Below are positions 55,397 to 64,000 of a stretch of DNA of 64,000 nucleotides, piece by piece. A program made the position numbers and the translations under genes. Origin of the DNA: Mytilinidion resinicola (taxonomy: Eukaryota > Ascomycota > Dothideomycetes > Mytilinidiales > Mytilinidiaceae); the NCBI RefSeq assembly GCF_010093595.1, contig NW_022985438.1, positions 2,724,786 through 2,788,785 on the forward strand, written 5' to 3'. Each line of letters opens with the position of its first letter. Position 1 is the first letter of the stretch. The notes beneath the pieces are model-generated. The model did no database searches. It worked only from the letters and a program-made list of their open reading frames with translations, and was not told the origin of the DNA.

Positions 55397-55645
55397 GCCT
55401 CGGAAACAGTAGACGGTTTTGGGCTAGCCCCGCTCTACTTTTAGTAGAATAAGGTGGATTCAACCTCGTGGCATTGCAGGTTAACCTCGTGACCTGTCTG
55501 TATACACTCTGTTCACAAAGCTCTGTTTCCGTTCTAGTATGTAGGCACCACGGTGTGTGGTTGAGTGGAGCTATTGGTACCCTAATTGCGACGGGTGAAG
55601 GCACAAGAGTGACAAAGCTCTCGCCGCACTCACTCGTCTCATCAC
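55397..55645 (+). repeat. ~250-bp direct repeat, copy A
   Basis: Aligns by eye along its length with 57063-57310. Shared blocks: CCTCGGAAACAGTAGAC, GGCATTGCAG, TGTCTGTATAC, CACAAAG, GAGTGACAAAGCTCTC and CACTCGTC. Differences are mainly transitions with small indels. Lies just before the protease pseudogene. Confidence 0.8.
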
Positions 55646-56726
55646 TTGTACTACCAGACCAGGATGCCAATGGTCAATGGAAAGGAAATATTGACGGTTG
55701 CCAAACCTGCAATGCAATTGGATTTTGTCCCACTTTCTGGAGTACGCGGGTGAAATACACTAACGCTTACATCGACTAAAAAACAGCGTTCGAGGACCTG
55801 GCCTCCATCAACTCGTACGACTACGTGCTGATCCACAAATGAATGCACAACGATGTTACCAATATCAGCCCTCACAGTAAGTTTATCCTACAAATCTTCG
55901 CCCGGATCTGCCTTGCTCACACTGCGTAGTCAGCGACGTCGATGACACAACGATCGATGGCTCGTCGCCTAACTTCTGTTATGGGTTCAAGAAACCCATT
56001 TATGGAGCCCTTCAGTGCTCGCGTTATGCTAAGAAATATATAAACGATATCAATGAAAGAACTCTGGAAAATGGTGAGCATTTAACGCTCTCAAGCCGAC
56101 AACCCGTCACTCCCTTTCAGTATCAACGCTGATGACTATACTTAGCGGACACCTACGCATGGATGATATTGAACAACTACCTCAACGCCAAGCTCAAGTG
56201 GAACGACTACGGCACCGTCAGTCTACTGTTCCAGAAGCGAAGCCTCCTCTCAGCACGCGATGAACCCGCCCCTATCTATCCCATCGACGAGACCAACACA
56301 ATGGACGACGACCTCATCGACGGTGACGCGCTCCCTGCGATCCCCAACGACGTACCAACGAACTGCCCGAGCGAGCCGGGCTGCGAGTCTCTCGGCGCGC
56401 TCACACTCGCGGGATACGAAGTCCTGAGAGCAACGGAAGAACTCGAACCGATTAGCCCCTACTACTCGTCCGGTGGCTGCAAGCTCTCGTAAGTCTAGCC
56501 CGACCCAGGTTGCTTATATTTCCCAGAGGGCTGTCTAATCATCTATCGTAGGAACGATTGCCGCACTGCTGATGGAACTAACGTTGCGGCAGCGTGTACT
56601 TGCACTTGCGATGGGAAGCCGTGGGAATTGACGGATCCGATCTGCTCGGGCTTCCAAGGGACGCCCCCGGTTACCGTCGTTCAGACTGTCACTGTTATTC
56701 CCATTGCAGCTACCCCGGCGCCCTAG
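55646..56726 (+). pseudogene. Disabled zincin-type (M35/deuterolysin-like) secreted metalloprotease
   Basis: Remnant exons can be followed: to 55876, 55930..56073, 56146..56488 and 56552..56726, with consensus GT-AG introns still intact. Coding text includes GCQTCNAIGFCPTFWS, YDYVLIH, DTYAWMILNNYL and a C-terminal Cys-rich CRTADGTN...CTCTCDGKPW segment. The zinc site HExxH is destroyed: the position after the first His is Lys (AAA, 55837-55839) and the next codon is TGA (55840-55842) before Met-His; a further TAA lies at 55777-55779. Each change is explainable by one G-to-A or C-to-T step. The 5' end with start and signal peptide is not found. The family call rests on the motif layout and remains tentative. 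Confidence 0.65.
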
Positions 56727-57062
56727 TCTGGAATTGCGACGTCGGGAGTTGCTGTGAAAGTAAGGTAGCTTGCATATGTTAGATCTTCCGGTTTGAACAG
56801 ACGGATGTGTCTTGAGGTGTAAAATAGGTTCTTTAGCGACACAATTCTTTGTATATCTTCTATCTACTTGTTAAGCATAGCCGGGTATCATGGGAAAAGC
56901 GAAAAAAATATAGGCATTTCGGGGTCGTTCATGTTGGTGGGTTTCTTGGTAATGGGCACGGTGTCCATATTTTTGGATAAAATATATTGTCTTCTCCAAT
57001 GTACAATCAATACAGACGATAGTGGTGTAGGTGGTGGTCGCTCTGAGGTAGGGGTCATGGAA

Positions 57063-57310
57063 ACCTCGGAAACAGTAGACAGGTTTGGACTAGCTCCATA
57101 CTTTCAGCCAGGCAGATTCAGCCTTCGAGGCATTGCAGTTCGACATCGTGAGTTGTCTGTATACGCTTTGCTCACAAAGGTCTGTCTCCCTTATTGTGCG
57201 TAGTAGGTGTTGCGGTTTGTGAATTAATAGATCTATTGGCGTCCCGATTGCGCCTGGTGAGGCAGAGTGACAAAGCTCTCTCCCCGCACCCACTCGTCCC
57301 ATAGCACCTC
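57063..57310 (+). repeat. ~250-bp direct repeat, copy B (nitrilase promoter)
   Basis: Second copy of the direct repeat at 55397-55645; ends about 90 bp upstream of the nitrilase start codon, so it forms much of that promoter. Confidence 0.8.
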
Positions 57311-57400
57311 CATCACTCAGTGGATGTTCGTACTTCTCACTCATACCATCGCCAGCCCTCTAGACACTCAGCTGGTATCATTGATTGCACTGACGGAACA

Positions 57401-58747
57401 ATGCCTCAGAAATTGAAGCTCGCAGTGGCCCAAGCCCGAACTCTATCCTCAACCGTCGACACCCTCCACGCTCTCGAAGAGACAACACGTTCAGCATCAC
57501 AAGCCGGCGTCCACCTCGTCTTGTTTCCCGAAGCATACCTTGGCGGCTATCCTCGAACATGCAACTTCGGTGCTTCAGTGGGAGCTAGAGACCCCATCGG
57601 ACGCGAACAATTCCTCCAATACTTCCATGCTGCCGTCGATCTCGGAGACACACCAGTCGGCGCCGGCGACGATTGGGTGGACAAGAAGCTTCCCCTAGCA
57701 AAGGACACAAAATATAGGGGAGATGGGACTCGAGAAGAGCTGGAAAGGATAGCTCGAGAGACCGGCGTCTTCATCGTCACCGGTCTAGTCGAGAAAGCTG
57801 GAGGCAGCCTATACTGCGGAGTTGTATACGTGTGTCCACGATATGGAGTGCTCGGAAAGAGGAGGAAGGTTATGCCAACGGGTTCTGAAAGGCTGATCTG
57901 GGCGCAGGGAAGCCCGAGTACTCTACGCGCCGTCACAACAACAATTCAAGGAGTCAAGTTGACGCTCGCTGCTGCAATCTGCTGGGAGAACTACATGCCA
58001 CTCCTTAGACACAGTCTCTATTCTCAAAATGTCAATCTGTACCTGGCACCAACAGCAGACGCGCGGGATACCTGGTTGCCGTTGATGCAGACGGTGGGAT
58101 GCGAGAGCAGGGCATTCGTGCTGAGTGCTAATCAATGTGTCAAGAGAAAGCATCTACCATCGTGGGTCCAAGGGAACAGTGCCACTCAACCCAAAAATGC
58201 AACGCCTCAAAGCGCCGAGGCTCCTCAGTCACATCGTCGGAGAAGGTCTACCGTTACTTTCACGGAGGATAAGCACGAAATCTGTTGGCCAATTGTCGAG
58301 AAAGATACCGAAGGACAAGACGAGACGACCTCTCCAAAGGAGAATGGCATTCATCCCAGCCGTCCGCCGTCAGTCTTTGAGGACGAGTCTGATGGAGGGC
58401 CCCTAGGTAGGAGAAAGTCGATCATCACCGAAACTGCCGAACACCATCAGATATCATGGCCTCTCCCTAAAGCCAGTCCCCCGGGCTCGATTTCTTCGAA
58501 GAGTCACGCCGCTAATAATGACGATGAAGAGTTCATTTGCAGAGGTGGGTCGTGCATCGTGTCACCTCTGGGTGAGGTACTCGCTGGCCCACTCTGGGAA
58601 ATCACCGACGGCAAGCTCCTGGCCGTCGAGGCAGACTTCGAGGACTGTGAGCGTGGCCGACTGGACCTTGATGTTGCGGGGTCTTACTCCAGGAACGACG
58701 CTTTCAAGCTCCACGTCGAAGGGCTGGATCTGAATCCTCCACCTTGA
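57401..58747 (+). CDS. Nitrilase-family carbon-nitrogen hydrolase with a long insertion
   Basis: Intronless, 448 aa; the first ATG of the frame is at 57401. The catalytic Glu-Lys-Cys triad is intact: E44 in [10 protein letters not shown]156 in [12 protein letters not shown] and C194 in [11 protein letters not shown]. These flanking sequences are those of true nitrilases (EC 3.5.5.1-type), which hydrolyse organic nitriles to carboxylic acids, probably cytosolic and assembling as spirals. Between about residues 258 and 378 an extra ~120-aa, Ser/Arg/Glu-rich segment interrupts the domain before [20 protein letters not shown] resumes. The insertion contains two similar motifs, [19 protein letters not shown] (about 279-297) and [18 protein letters not shown] (about 337-354). 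The promoter overlaps repeat copy B. Confidence 0.92.
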   Translation: MPQKLKLAVAQARTLSSTVDTLHALEETTRSASQAGVHLVLFPEAYLGGYPRTCNFGASVGARDPIGREQFLQYFHAAVDLGDTPVGAGDDWVDKKLPLAKDTKYRGDGTREELERIARETGVFIVTGLVEKAGGSLYCGVVYVCPRYGVLGKRRKVMPTGSERLIWAQGSPSTLRAVTTTIQGVKLTLAAAICWENYMPLLRHSLYSQNVNLYLAPTADARDTWLPLMQTVGCESRAFVLSANQCVKRKHLPSWVQGNSATQPKNATPQSAEAPQSHRRRRSTVTFTEDKHEICWPIVEKDTEGQDETTSPKENGIHPSRPPSVFEDESDGGPLGRRKSIITETAEHHQISWPLPKASPPGSISSKSHAANNDDEEFICRGGSCIVSPLGEVLAGPLWEITDGKLLAVEADFEDCERGRLDLDVAGSYSRNDAFKLHVEGLDLNPPP

Positions 58748-59525
58748 TATCGCAGTACTAGGCCGTAAGTCTGAGCACGTGGATACACTTCTGCTTGAGT
58801 GCCACTATGGAAGAACGGCACTATTCTCAGGAGCAGACCCGTTCCCGAGAAGCCGGCTAGCGAAAAGCAGCTCAGATTCCACTGCTTGAAACCTGACCTT
58901 GCGCCTAGACTCTGAAGTCCCATGGTGGTACCTAAGCAGTGACGAACGATTGTGCATATACTCATGGCATTTCACTGTACTTTGAAATATTTACTGGCGA
59001 TGCAGGAAGTTCTAAAACTTCTTCACAACTCCCTCTAGACGGTTAGAAGATATCAATGTTAATCTCTATGTGTCATTCTCCTAGTCCACGGACCGTCTCT
59101 TTAACATGATCGAGTGCACTGGTCTAGTAGTTTCGGGGGTCGTTTACACACTAGATTCACGATGTCATTACAGACTTCGTAATTCAGGGGTCTATCTCCT
59201 CTGTCCCCGTTCGCAACCCGCCGTCTTTGACATTGCTAAGTGCCTTTGAATTCGCGATATAGAACGCTTTCCGAGGCTTGGGGGTGTCTGAAGACGGTAC
59301 CTGTATCTGCAGCTGGTTTCTCAGGTACGATCAATTCTCACCGACATCCGATTTACCAAGTTTATCCGTTGACACTATGTCTTCACTCATTTGTTGACGA
59401 GGATTTCCAACAGGGTTCTTTGTTTTCACTGATTCTATCACCCGTCGGATTTAAGAAGCGTTTCTCAGACCGTTCCACTCAGACTTCAGTGCTTCTTCTC
59501 AGGCGCGGATTCCCACATCACTGCC
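58748..59525. other. Convergent intergenic region
   Basis: Between the nitrilase (+) and the unknown acidic gene (-). No supported gene, repeat or RNA. Confidence 0.5.
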
Positions 59526-61220
59526 TTACGCCTTCGGTTCCATCTCCTTAGCAATCCATACAAGAACCTCTAGCTGCGGCAAGGTCCGCTTGAGTGACCG
59601 ATAATTATGTCCAGCTGGGTTGACCGCTCTGCGATACAAAGCTCCCCTAAGAGTCTCCATTGCAGCCTCGACATCACCCATTTTGCAATGCGTCAACTCG
59701 CAGACTCTGGCGACCGACACGCCTGCGACCTCGTACTGTAGCCTCTCGAACCCCGTCGCTATGCAAGCAGCCATGACAACATCCACCTTCGATAGCGGCA
59801 ACATCGTTCCATAATCCACGAGCTCGAAGATATAGCACGCCGTCATCTTCGCACCCCAGCCGGCAGGCTTCTTAGGGGCAACTTCGTGCTCCAACTGTTC
59901 GCTAAAGTGCTCGATCTGAGATATCAGTGCTTCCCTAGCCTTGACATCGACAGTAGGTCGTCGTACGCGGGACTGCCGCTTGGCTATATCGTATCGCGCG
60001 CGCTCCTTCTCGGCGGCTACGGATACGGCTTCGCGTATATCGCCGATGTTCTTGAGCGTATCCGCCGGTATAGCTTTAGCACCAACGACGTCAAAGTCAA
60101 GCTCCCCCTCATCCAGCGCGTTTCGAAGCACCCCTTGGTGCGGCGCTGCTCGAATGGCTCGTGGGAAGACCACGCCGTCGTTCACCAGAAAGACGATCTC
60201 GCTCGGCCGGTACTTCTGCATCTTTTCGGACTCATCCTCCGCGACATGGCGGCGCAGTAGCAGGTCGTCGAGTCGTTGGAGATACCAGGACACCGCAGGA
60301 CCATTGTTCAGTCGATAGCATAGACGACAGCCGAGCTCTCCTTCGACGCCATGTCGGCCTTTGGGTCTGATGCAATTCTTCGCACACAGCATTCCGTCGG
60401 CAGCGTCGATGGCGAGTACTGCATGGCCGCATCGCAGTATATGAACGCACCGATCAACATCGCAACGGAGTCGAAGCTCCTTAGGCTCACTGTCGTCGGT
60501 GGCTGGCGCGAAGACCTTAGTGATAGACTCTGGCTCGCTAGGAGCTTCTTCGCTAAACAAAGAGTCCTCGCGAGCGTCTGTCTCTAGCATGCCGCCATCT
60601 TGGGCCTCAACTCCCTCCATAAGATCCGCGGTTGTGCCGTCAGCGAGCATCGTGGACGATTTAGTCTCCTCGTCAGACTCGTTGCTGTCTGAGGCAAGGT
60701 CTATAGGCATGTCCTGCGTCCCGGGTACGTGCTTTGGTGATGTAGTCTCCGCGTCGGAATCAGGCGAGTCCTCTCCGCTCACTGACATTCCTGCGTCTTC
60801 CTCGTCGGACTCGTTGACCTCTGAAGCAAGGTCTATAGGCATGTCCTGCGTCTCACGTAGGTGCTCTCCACCCACCGGCATTGGCGGTGCAGATGTTGTC
60901 TCTGCATCAGAATCGGAAGAGTCCTCGTCGCTAGCTAGAAACCCTGAGTCTTCGTCATCCGTCATGTCCATCGGGCCTCCAGGATCCGAAGCGCTCTCTT
61001 CCTGCGCGTTGTCGTACGGCGCTGGGCTAGAGTGGTGGTGGAGCTCACTGCCCGCGGTGCCCGCATGCAACGGCGACGAATTGGACTTGCGAAGGACATC
61101 AGCGTAGGAGTTGCCCCAGCCGCCGGAGAAGAGCTGGGAGGGCGGTGTGGCTGGAGGATCTTCAGGTGCGTCGCAGTCAGAGTCGGGCTCGCGTTCGTGT
61201 GGCAACTTGGGGGAAGTCAT
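59526..61220 (-). CDS. Hypothetical acidic protein with internal repeat and Cys-rich segment
   Basis: Intronless, 564 aa; the start at 61220 is the first ATG, as the frame further upstream only offers TTG. The N-terminal ~250 residues are Asp/Glu/Ser-rich and disordered, with a ~50-residue unit present twice: each holds SDSDAETTS, then TQDMPIDLAS and NESDEE. A central segment (about residues 250-320) has CDVDRCVHILRCGHAVLA...CAKNCI...GCRLCYR, eight or so Cys/His positions that could bind zinc in a RING-like way. The C-terminal part is helical (EALISQIEHFSEQLEHE, PLSKVDVVMAACIATGFERL) and basic. No family is recognised. A nuclear role is inference from acidity and putative zinc binding. Confidence 0.75.
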   Translation of the reverse strand: MTSPKLPHEREPDSDCDAPEDPPATPPSQLFSGGWGNSYADVLRKSNSSPLHAGTAGSELHHHSSPAPYDNAQEESASDPGGPMDMTDDEDSGFLASDEDSSDSDAETTSAPPMPVGGEHLRETQDMPIDLASEVNESDEEDAGMSVSGEDSPDSDAETTSPKHVPGTQDMPIDLASDSNESDEETKSSTMLADGTTADLMEGVEAQDGGMLETDAREDSLFSEEAPSEPESITKVFAPATDDSEPKELRLRCDVDRCVHILRCGHAVLAIDAADGMLCAKNCIRPKGRHGVEGELGCRLCYRLNNGPAVSWYLQRLDDLLLRRHVAEDESEKMQKYRPSEIVFLVNDGVVFPRAIRAAPHQGVLRNALDEGELDFDVVGAKAIPADTLKNIGDIREAVSVAAEKERARYDIAKRQSRVRRPTVDVKAREALISQIEHFSEQLEHEVAPKKPAGWGAKMTACYIFELVDYGTMLPLSKVDVVMAACIATGFERLQYEVAGVSVARVCELTHCKMGDVEAAMETLRGALYRRAVNPAGHNYRSLKRTLPQLEVLVWIAKEMEPKA

Positions 61221-61499
61221 TGTTGAGAGTAGGTCGTCGCGTCTGTTTCGTGAAGCGTCGTTGATATTGAGGGTACGCTGAGATGCAGCTTTGTTGGCGA
61301 GCGGAAGAAGCGTCAAAGAAGGTGATGGAAGTTACGTGAAGCAGAATCGGACCTCAGCAGACAAGATCTTGCGGCTAGGTAACCGATTTAGCGCCGTCGA
61401 GATGGTGAATTAGTTGGTCAGTGCGTCGTCTTAACTTCTTTGATTCACTTCACTACCTGTTTACCCTGACATTCACTCACAGGCCCATTTTACAATACG

Positions 61500-61965
61500 A
61501 GACAGTGCAAATCGGACTATCTTTTGTCTGACCTGCTACCTAGGCGTTGGGCTACTTCTTACAGTGGTATCGCGCGAGCAAAGGTAGAGCCGGAGCAGTG
61601 TCATCTTATAGCCCTGTGCCTTAGCCTACAAATTTTACGTCCTAGGAGATAAAGGTCAGTGCGGTGGAACTTAGGCCGCCTCTTGACTGACGGATACTTG
61701 CAAATTGAGCTACTCCTTACAGTGGTATCGCTTCAGCAAAGGTAGAGCGGGAGCAGTGTCATCTTCTAACCTTGTGCCTGAGCCTACAAATTTTACGTCC
61801 TTCTAGGAGATAAAGGTTAATGCAGTGGAAACTAGACTGTCTCTTGACTAATCAGCTACCTGCTAGATGAGCTACTCCTCACAGTGGCGCCGAGCGGGCA
61901 ACAGTGAAGTCCTCTTGGTATGATCTCGGTATGCTAAAACTTAAGACCTATTATCTAACCTCCGT
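61500..61965 (+). repeat. Tandem array of the ~160-bp repeat, three units
   Basis: ACAGTGG cores at 61561, 61719 and 61881 (spacing 158 and 162). Each is preceded by a GACTG/GACTA-like flank plus GAGCTACTCC-type sequence and followed by AAGGTAGAGC or GCGGGCAACAGTG and CAGTGTCATCTT. The AAATTTTACGTCC and GGAGATAAAGGT blocks recur in units 1 and 2. Same family as 46150-46935. Confidence 0.85.
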
Positions 61966-62269
61966 ATTGTGATAACAGGTTCCAAGGCTGGGTACAGTTC
62001 TACACGCAGGCGGCCGAATCATTTAAATATTTCACGAATCCAGGGTATTATCCAGGTGCAACAGTAATCATTACGTTCGAGAAGGGACAGAGCACTCATG
62101 AATCAACGCTGCATCTATTTAGTTGTTCTGGAAACCTAGGCGTAGGTTTATATTAAACATGTCAAGACTTTCTACTAAACATACAAAGGTATATCGTTCC
62201 CTAGTCTAGTCTACCGGCAAGTCCAAAATTGAGAAGAGGGACCCATCTTTCCCACCTATTCTTTTGACT

Positions 62270-62345
62270 GACCGGCCAGCTGTCGGCTGGGCCACCCTGA
62301 CGGTGGTATCAAGAGCACAAGAGCGAAGCCTGAGTAGTGGTACAA
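62270..62345 (+). repeat. ~160-bp repeat, partial copy
   Basis: Contains TTGACTGACCGGCCAGC, then GGGCCACCCTGACGGTGGT and AAGAGCGAAGCCTGAG. The core is an imperfect palindrome (CCACC/GGTGG). Continues into the 108-bp family region. Confidence 0.7.
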
Positions 62346-62439
62346 CCGACAGGTTTGGGGTAAATGACTGGGACATAGCGTTTGGTCAGTGCCAGATCGA
62401 TATCCCCTCGGGTGCTCCAGGAGACAGCCTGATTCCTAC

Positions 62440-62535
62440 TGCATCGACCATTACATCATGTTCGGAGGTTTGGAAATATATGGGGCTACCCCAAGCGGCG
62501 GCAGACTGAAGGACGTAGGTCAGTAAAGAGGTAGT
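62440..62535 (+). repeat. 108-bp family, isolated unit
   Basis: Starts CGACCATTACATCATGTTCG at 62445 and carries GGGGCTACCCCAAGCGGCGG followed by GTAGGTCAGTAAAGAGGTAG. Confidence 0.8.
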
Positions 62536-62604
62536 CTAGTTTTCATTGTCATAACCTCTGCATCGTCCAAAGAGGTTCGAAGCCTGGGCACACGGATATC
62601 CCAC

Positions 62605-62660
62605 TGCTCAGCCTCCACTCTTGTGCTCTCGATACGACTGTCCGGGGTAGCCCAACTGGT
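62605..62660 (-). repeat. ~160-bp repeat core, inverted copy
   Basis: On the minus strand reads TGGGCTACCCCGGACAGTCG followed by TATCGAGAGCACAAGAGTGG, the same order as the plus-strand units at 61.5 and 46 kb. Confidence 0.7.
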
Positions 62661-62694
62661 AGGTAGTCGTTTATTCAAAGGGCAGCGTGACTCT

Positions 62695-63235
62695 TTCTGC
62701 GTCGACTATTACATCATGTTCGGAGACTCGGAAACCTAGGGGGGCCACCCCAAGCAGCGGCACAACAGAAGAAAGTAGGTCAGTCAAGAGGTAGACTAAT
62801 TGCTCTTGCGTCGACTATTACATCATGCTGGGAGTATTGGAGATCTATGGGGGTGCCCCAAGCGGCGGTAATATAGAAGAAAGTAGGTCAGTCAAGAGAC
62901 AGACTAATTCCCCCTCCGTTGACTATTACATCATACTTGGAGACTTGGATATCTATGAGGGTACCCCAAGCAGCGGTATATTAGAAGAAAACAGGTCAGT
63001 CAAGAGTCAGTCTGACTCCTTCTACCTCGACTGTTACATCATATTTGGAGCTTTGGAAACCTATAGGGACACCCCAAGCGGCGGCAGAAGCACGGTAGTA
63101 GGTTAATTAAAAGGCAATCTGATTCCTCCTGCATCGACCTTCACATTATATTCGAAGTCTTGAAAGTCTATAGAGGTACCCCAAGCGGCGGCAGAAGATA
63201 GTATTAGGTCAGTCAAAAGACAGTCTCATTGAAAA
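62695..63235 (+). repeat. Tandem array of 108-bp repeat, five units
   Basis: Unit starts (CGACTATTACATCAT or variants) at 62703, 62812, 62920, 63028 and 63135, spacing 109, 108, 108 and 107 bp. Every unit holds a GGGGTACCCC-like palindrome followed by AAGCGGCGG/AAGCAGCGG, then GTAGGTCAGTCAAGAG and a C/T-rich link. The period is 36 codons, so one frame stays open across three units (62825-63106). Probably incidental. Confidence 0.9.
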
Positions 63236-63279
63236 CATAACAATATTCACATAATTCTCGTAAAAAGAATGCCTAGGCA

Positions 63280-63335
63280 CACGAATATATCACTACTCTA
63301 CCTCTACCATTGCTCGCTCTACACTACTGTAAGGG
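63280..63335 (-). repeat. ~160-bp repeat core, second inverted copy
   Basis: On the minus strand reads GGCCACCCCTTACAGTAGTG, then TAGAGCGAGCAATGGTAGAG. An inverted 108-bp-family core (CACAAGCGGCAGCAGA) follows nearby at about 63378-63400. Confidence 0.65.
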
Positions 63336-63464
63336 GTGGCCTAATGAGTACTGTGTCTTGTCATAGATATCCGCACACTTTTCTGCTGCCGCTTGTGGTG
63401 CCTCAAGTTATTTTCAGAGTTTCGAATCAGACCGAAGTCCTACCCTTTGAATATCTCGTAAATT

Positions 63465-63720
63465 CGTTAGGCCACCCCAAGTAGTGGCATAAGAGTGTAC
63501 ACAGATTGCAAGTGTGAACCGACGCCCTGTATTTCCAAAACACCTTGAGGTACTACAAGCAGTGGTAAAGAAGTGTGCGGATATCTATGACCACGCACTG
63601 TAGGTGGCTATTTGGCTAAAAGACAGCGTAAGTCCTACTGCATCGACCTTTACATCATGTTTAGAATCATAGAATCACATAGGGGTACCCCAAGCAGCGG
63701 CAACACGCATATGTTCAGGC
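63465..63720 (+). repeat. Mixed dispersed repeat segment with a final 108-bp family unit
   Basis: Contains GGCCACCCCAAGTAGTGGC (63470s), the block matching 47229-47312 (63492-63574), and a 108-bp-type unit starting at 63644 with GGGGTACCCCAAGCAGCGG. Confidence 0.7.
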
Positions 63721-63821
63721 TTTCTGACAAGACAAATTAAAGGCCCCTTGAGACACTCGTGCCATTTACTATCAACTTTCCCTCGTCCAATACAGCCATC
63801 GTCAGTATTGCGAGCGAATGA

Positions 63822-64000
63822 CTACTCGTTTTCCGCGCGTCTTGGGAGCGGGGAGCGAGACCGACGTCGTCGAGAGCTCTCACCCACAGGTGAAGCAGAA
63901 CGATCTCGACGCTTCAGCATCACCGCACTGCCACGACCCGGGCGCTTCCTCTCCTTCCCCTCCTTCTCCTCTCCCTTCACAGTAGACTCGCGCATAGACG
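63822..64000 (-). CDS. C-terminus of an Arg/Ser-rich protein (partial at right edge)
   Basis: An open frame runs from the right edge to a TAG at 63824..63822; about 58 codons are visible. The text is strongly charged: Lys/Glu-rich (KGEEKEGKERKRPGRG), then RRDRSASPVGESSRRRRSR and SPLPRRAENE at the end. RS/SR dipeptides and an SP-rich tail are typical of splicing factors and RNA-associated nuclear proteins, but no domain is in view. The rest of the gene lies outside the window. It follows directly after the repeat field. An in-frame ATG at 63994 makes a tiny ORF possible, but a longer gene is more likely. Confidence 0.5.
   Translation of the reverse strand, partial: SMRESTVKGEEKEGKERKRPGRGSAVMLKRRDRSASPVGESSRRRRSRSPLPRRAENE

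Noticed and set aside
62825..63106. 93-codon frame with a 36-residue repeat
   Set aside because: It is a by-product of the 108-bp repeat (a multiple of three); it starts and ends within the array and shows no conserved protein character beyond the DNA repeat.

Overview
The window is nuclear DNA of a filamentous ascomycete (Pezizomycotina). Genes are dense on both strands and introns are short (about 50-105 nt, GT-AG, many with CTAAC/CTAAT-like branch sites). Gene families typical of moulds are present: con-6, a Pth11/rhodopsin-type membrane protein, Zn2Cys6 regulator, Kre9-like GPI protein, IAT-like acyltransferase. A Dothideomycete-like host is a guess; the sequence alone does not fix the class.

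Layout. 0-20 kb is core housekeeping: the 3' five-sixths of TRA1 (SAGA/NuA4), a 2OG-Fe(II) oxygenase, a Ser/Thr kinase, MCM5, a PSMG4-like proteasome chaperone and con-6. A 438-bp MITE-like element sits in the shared MCM5/PSMG4 promoter. 20-30 kb has a secreted GH27 alpha-galactosidase, a small unknown gene, a decayed MYND-finger gene, a Kre9-like GPI protein, a HET-like relic and a second GPI-type secreted protein. 31-45 kb is an accessory stretch: a Zn2Cys6 factor with an apparent GC-AG intron, a secreted beta-lactamase-fold hydrolase, a PLC-like phosphodiesterase, two tandem paralogous dimeric alpha/beta-barrel genes, a membrane-anchored unknown, an IAT-like Ntn hydrolase and an unknown. 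46-64 kb alternates repeats with genes: an unknown conserved-looking protein, a 7-TM protein, a small acidic protein, a wrecked zincin-type protease, a nitrilase with a long insertion, an acidic Cys-rich unknown, and at the right edge the C-terminus of an Arg/Ser-rich protein.

The most unusual content is non-coding. A degenerate repeat with a period of about 160 bp forms arrays at 46.2-46.9 kb and 61.5-61.9 kb, with single or inverted copies at 20.4, 62.3, 62.6 and 63.3 kb. A 108-bp family forms a five-unit array at 62.7-63.2 kb. Units differ mainly by C/T and G/A changes. The nonsense changes in the two pseudogenes are also explainable by such transitions, which would fit repeat-induced point mutation or ordinary decay. 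No coherent biosynthetic cluster or defence system is evident.

Gene models give exon boundaries read from splice signals, reading frame and remembered family patterns. None was checked by alignment or RNA data.
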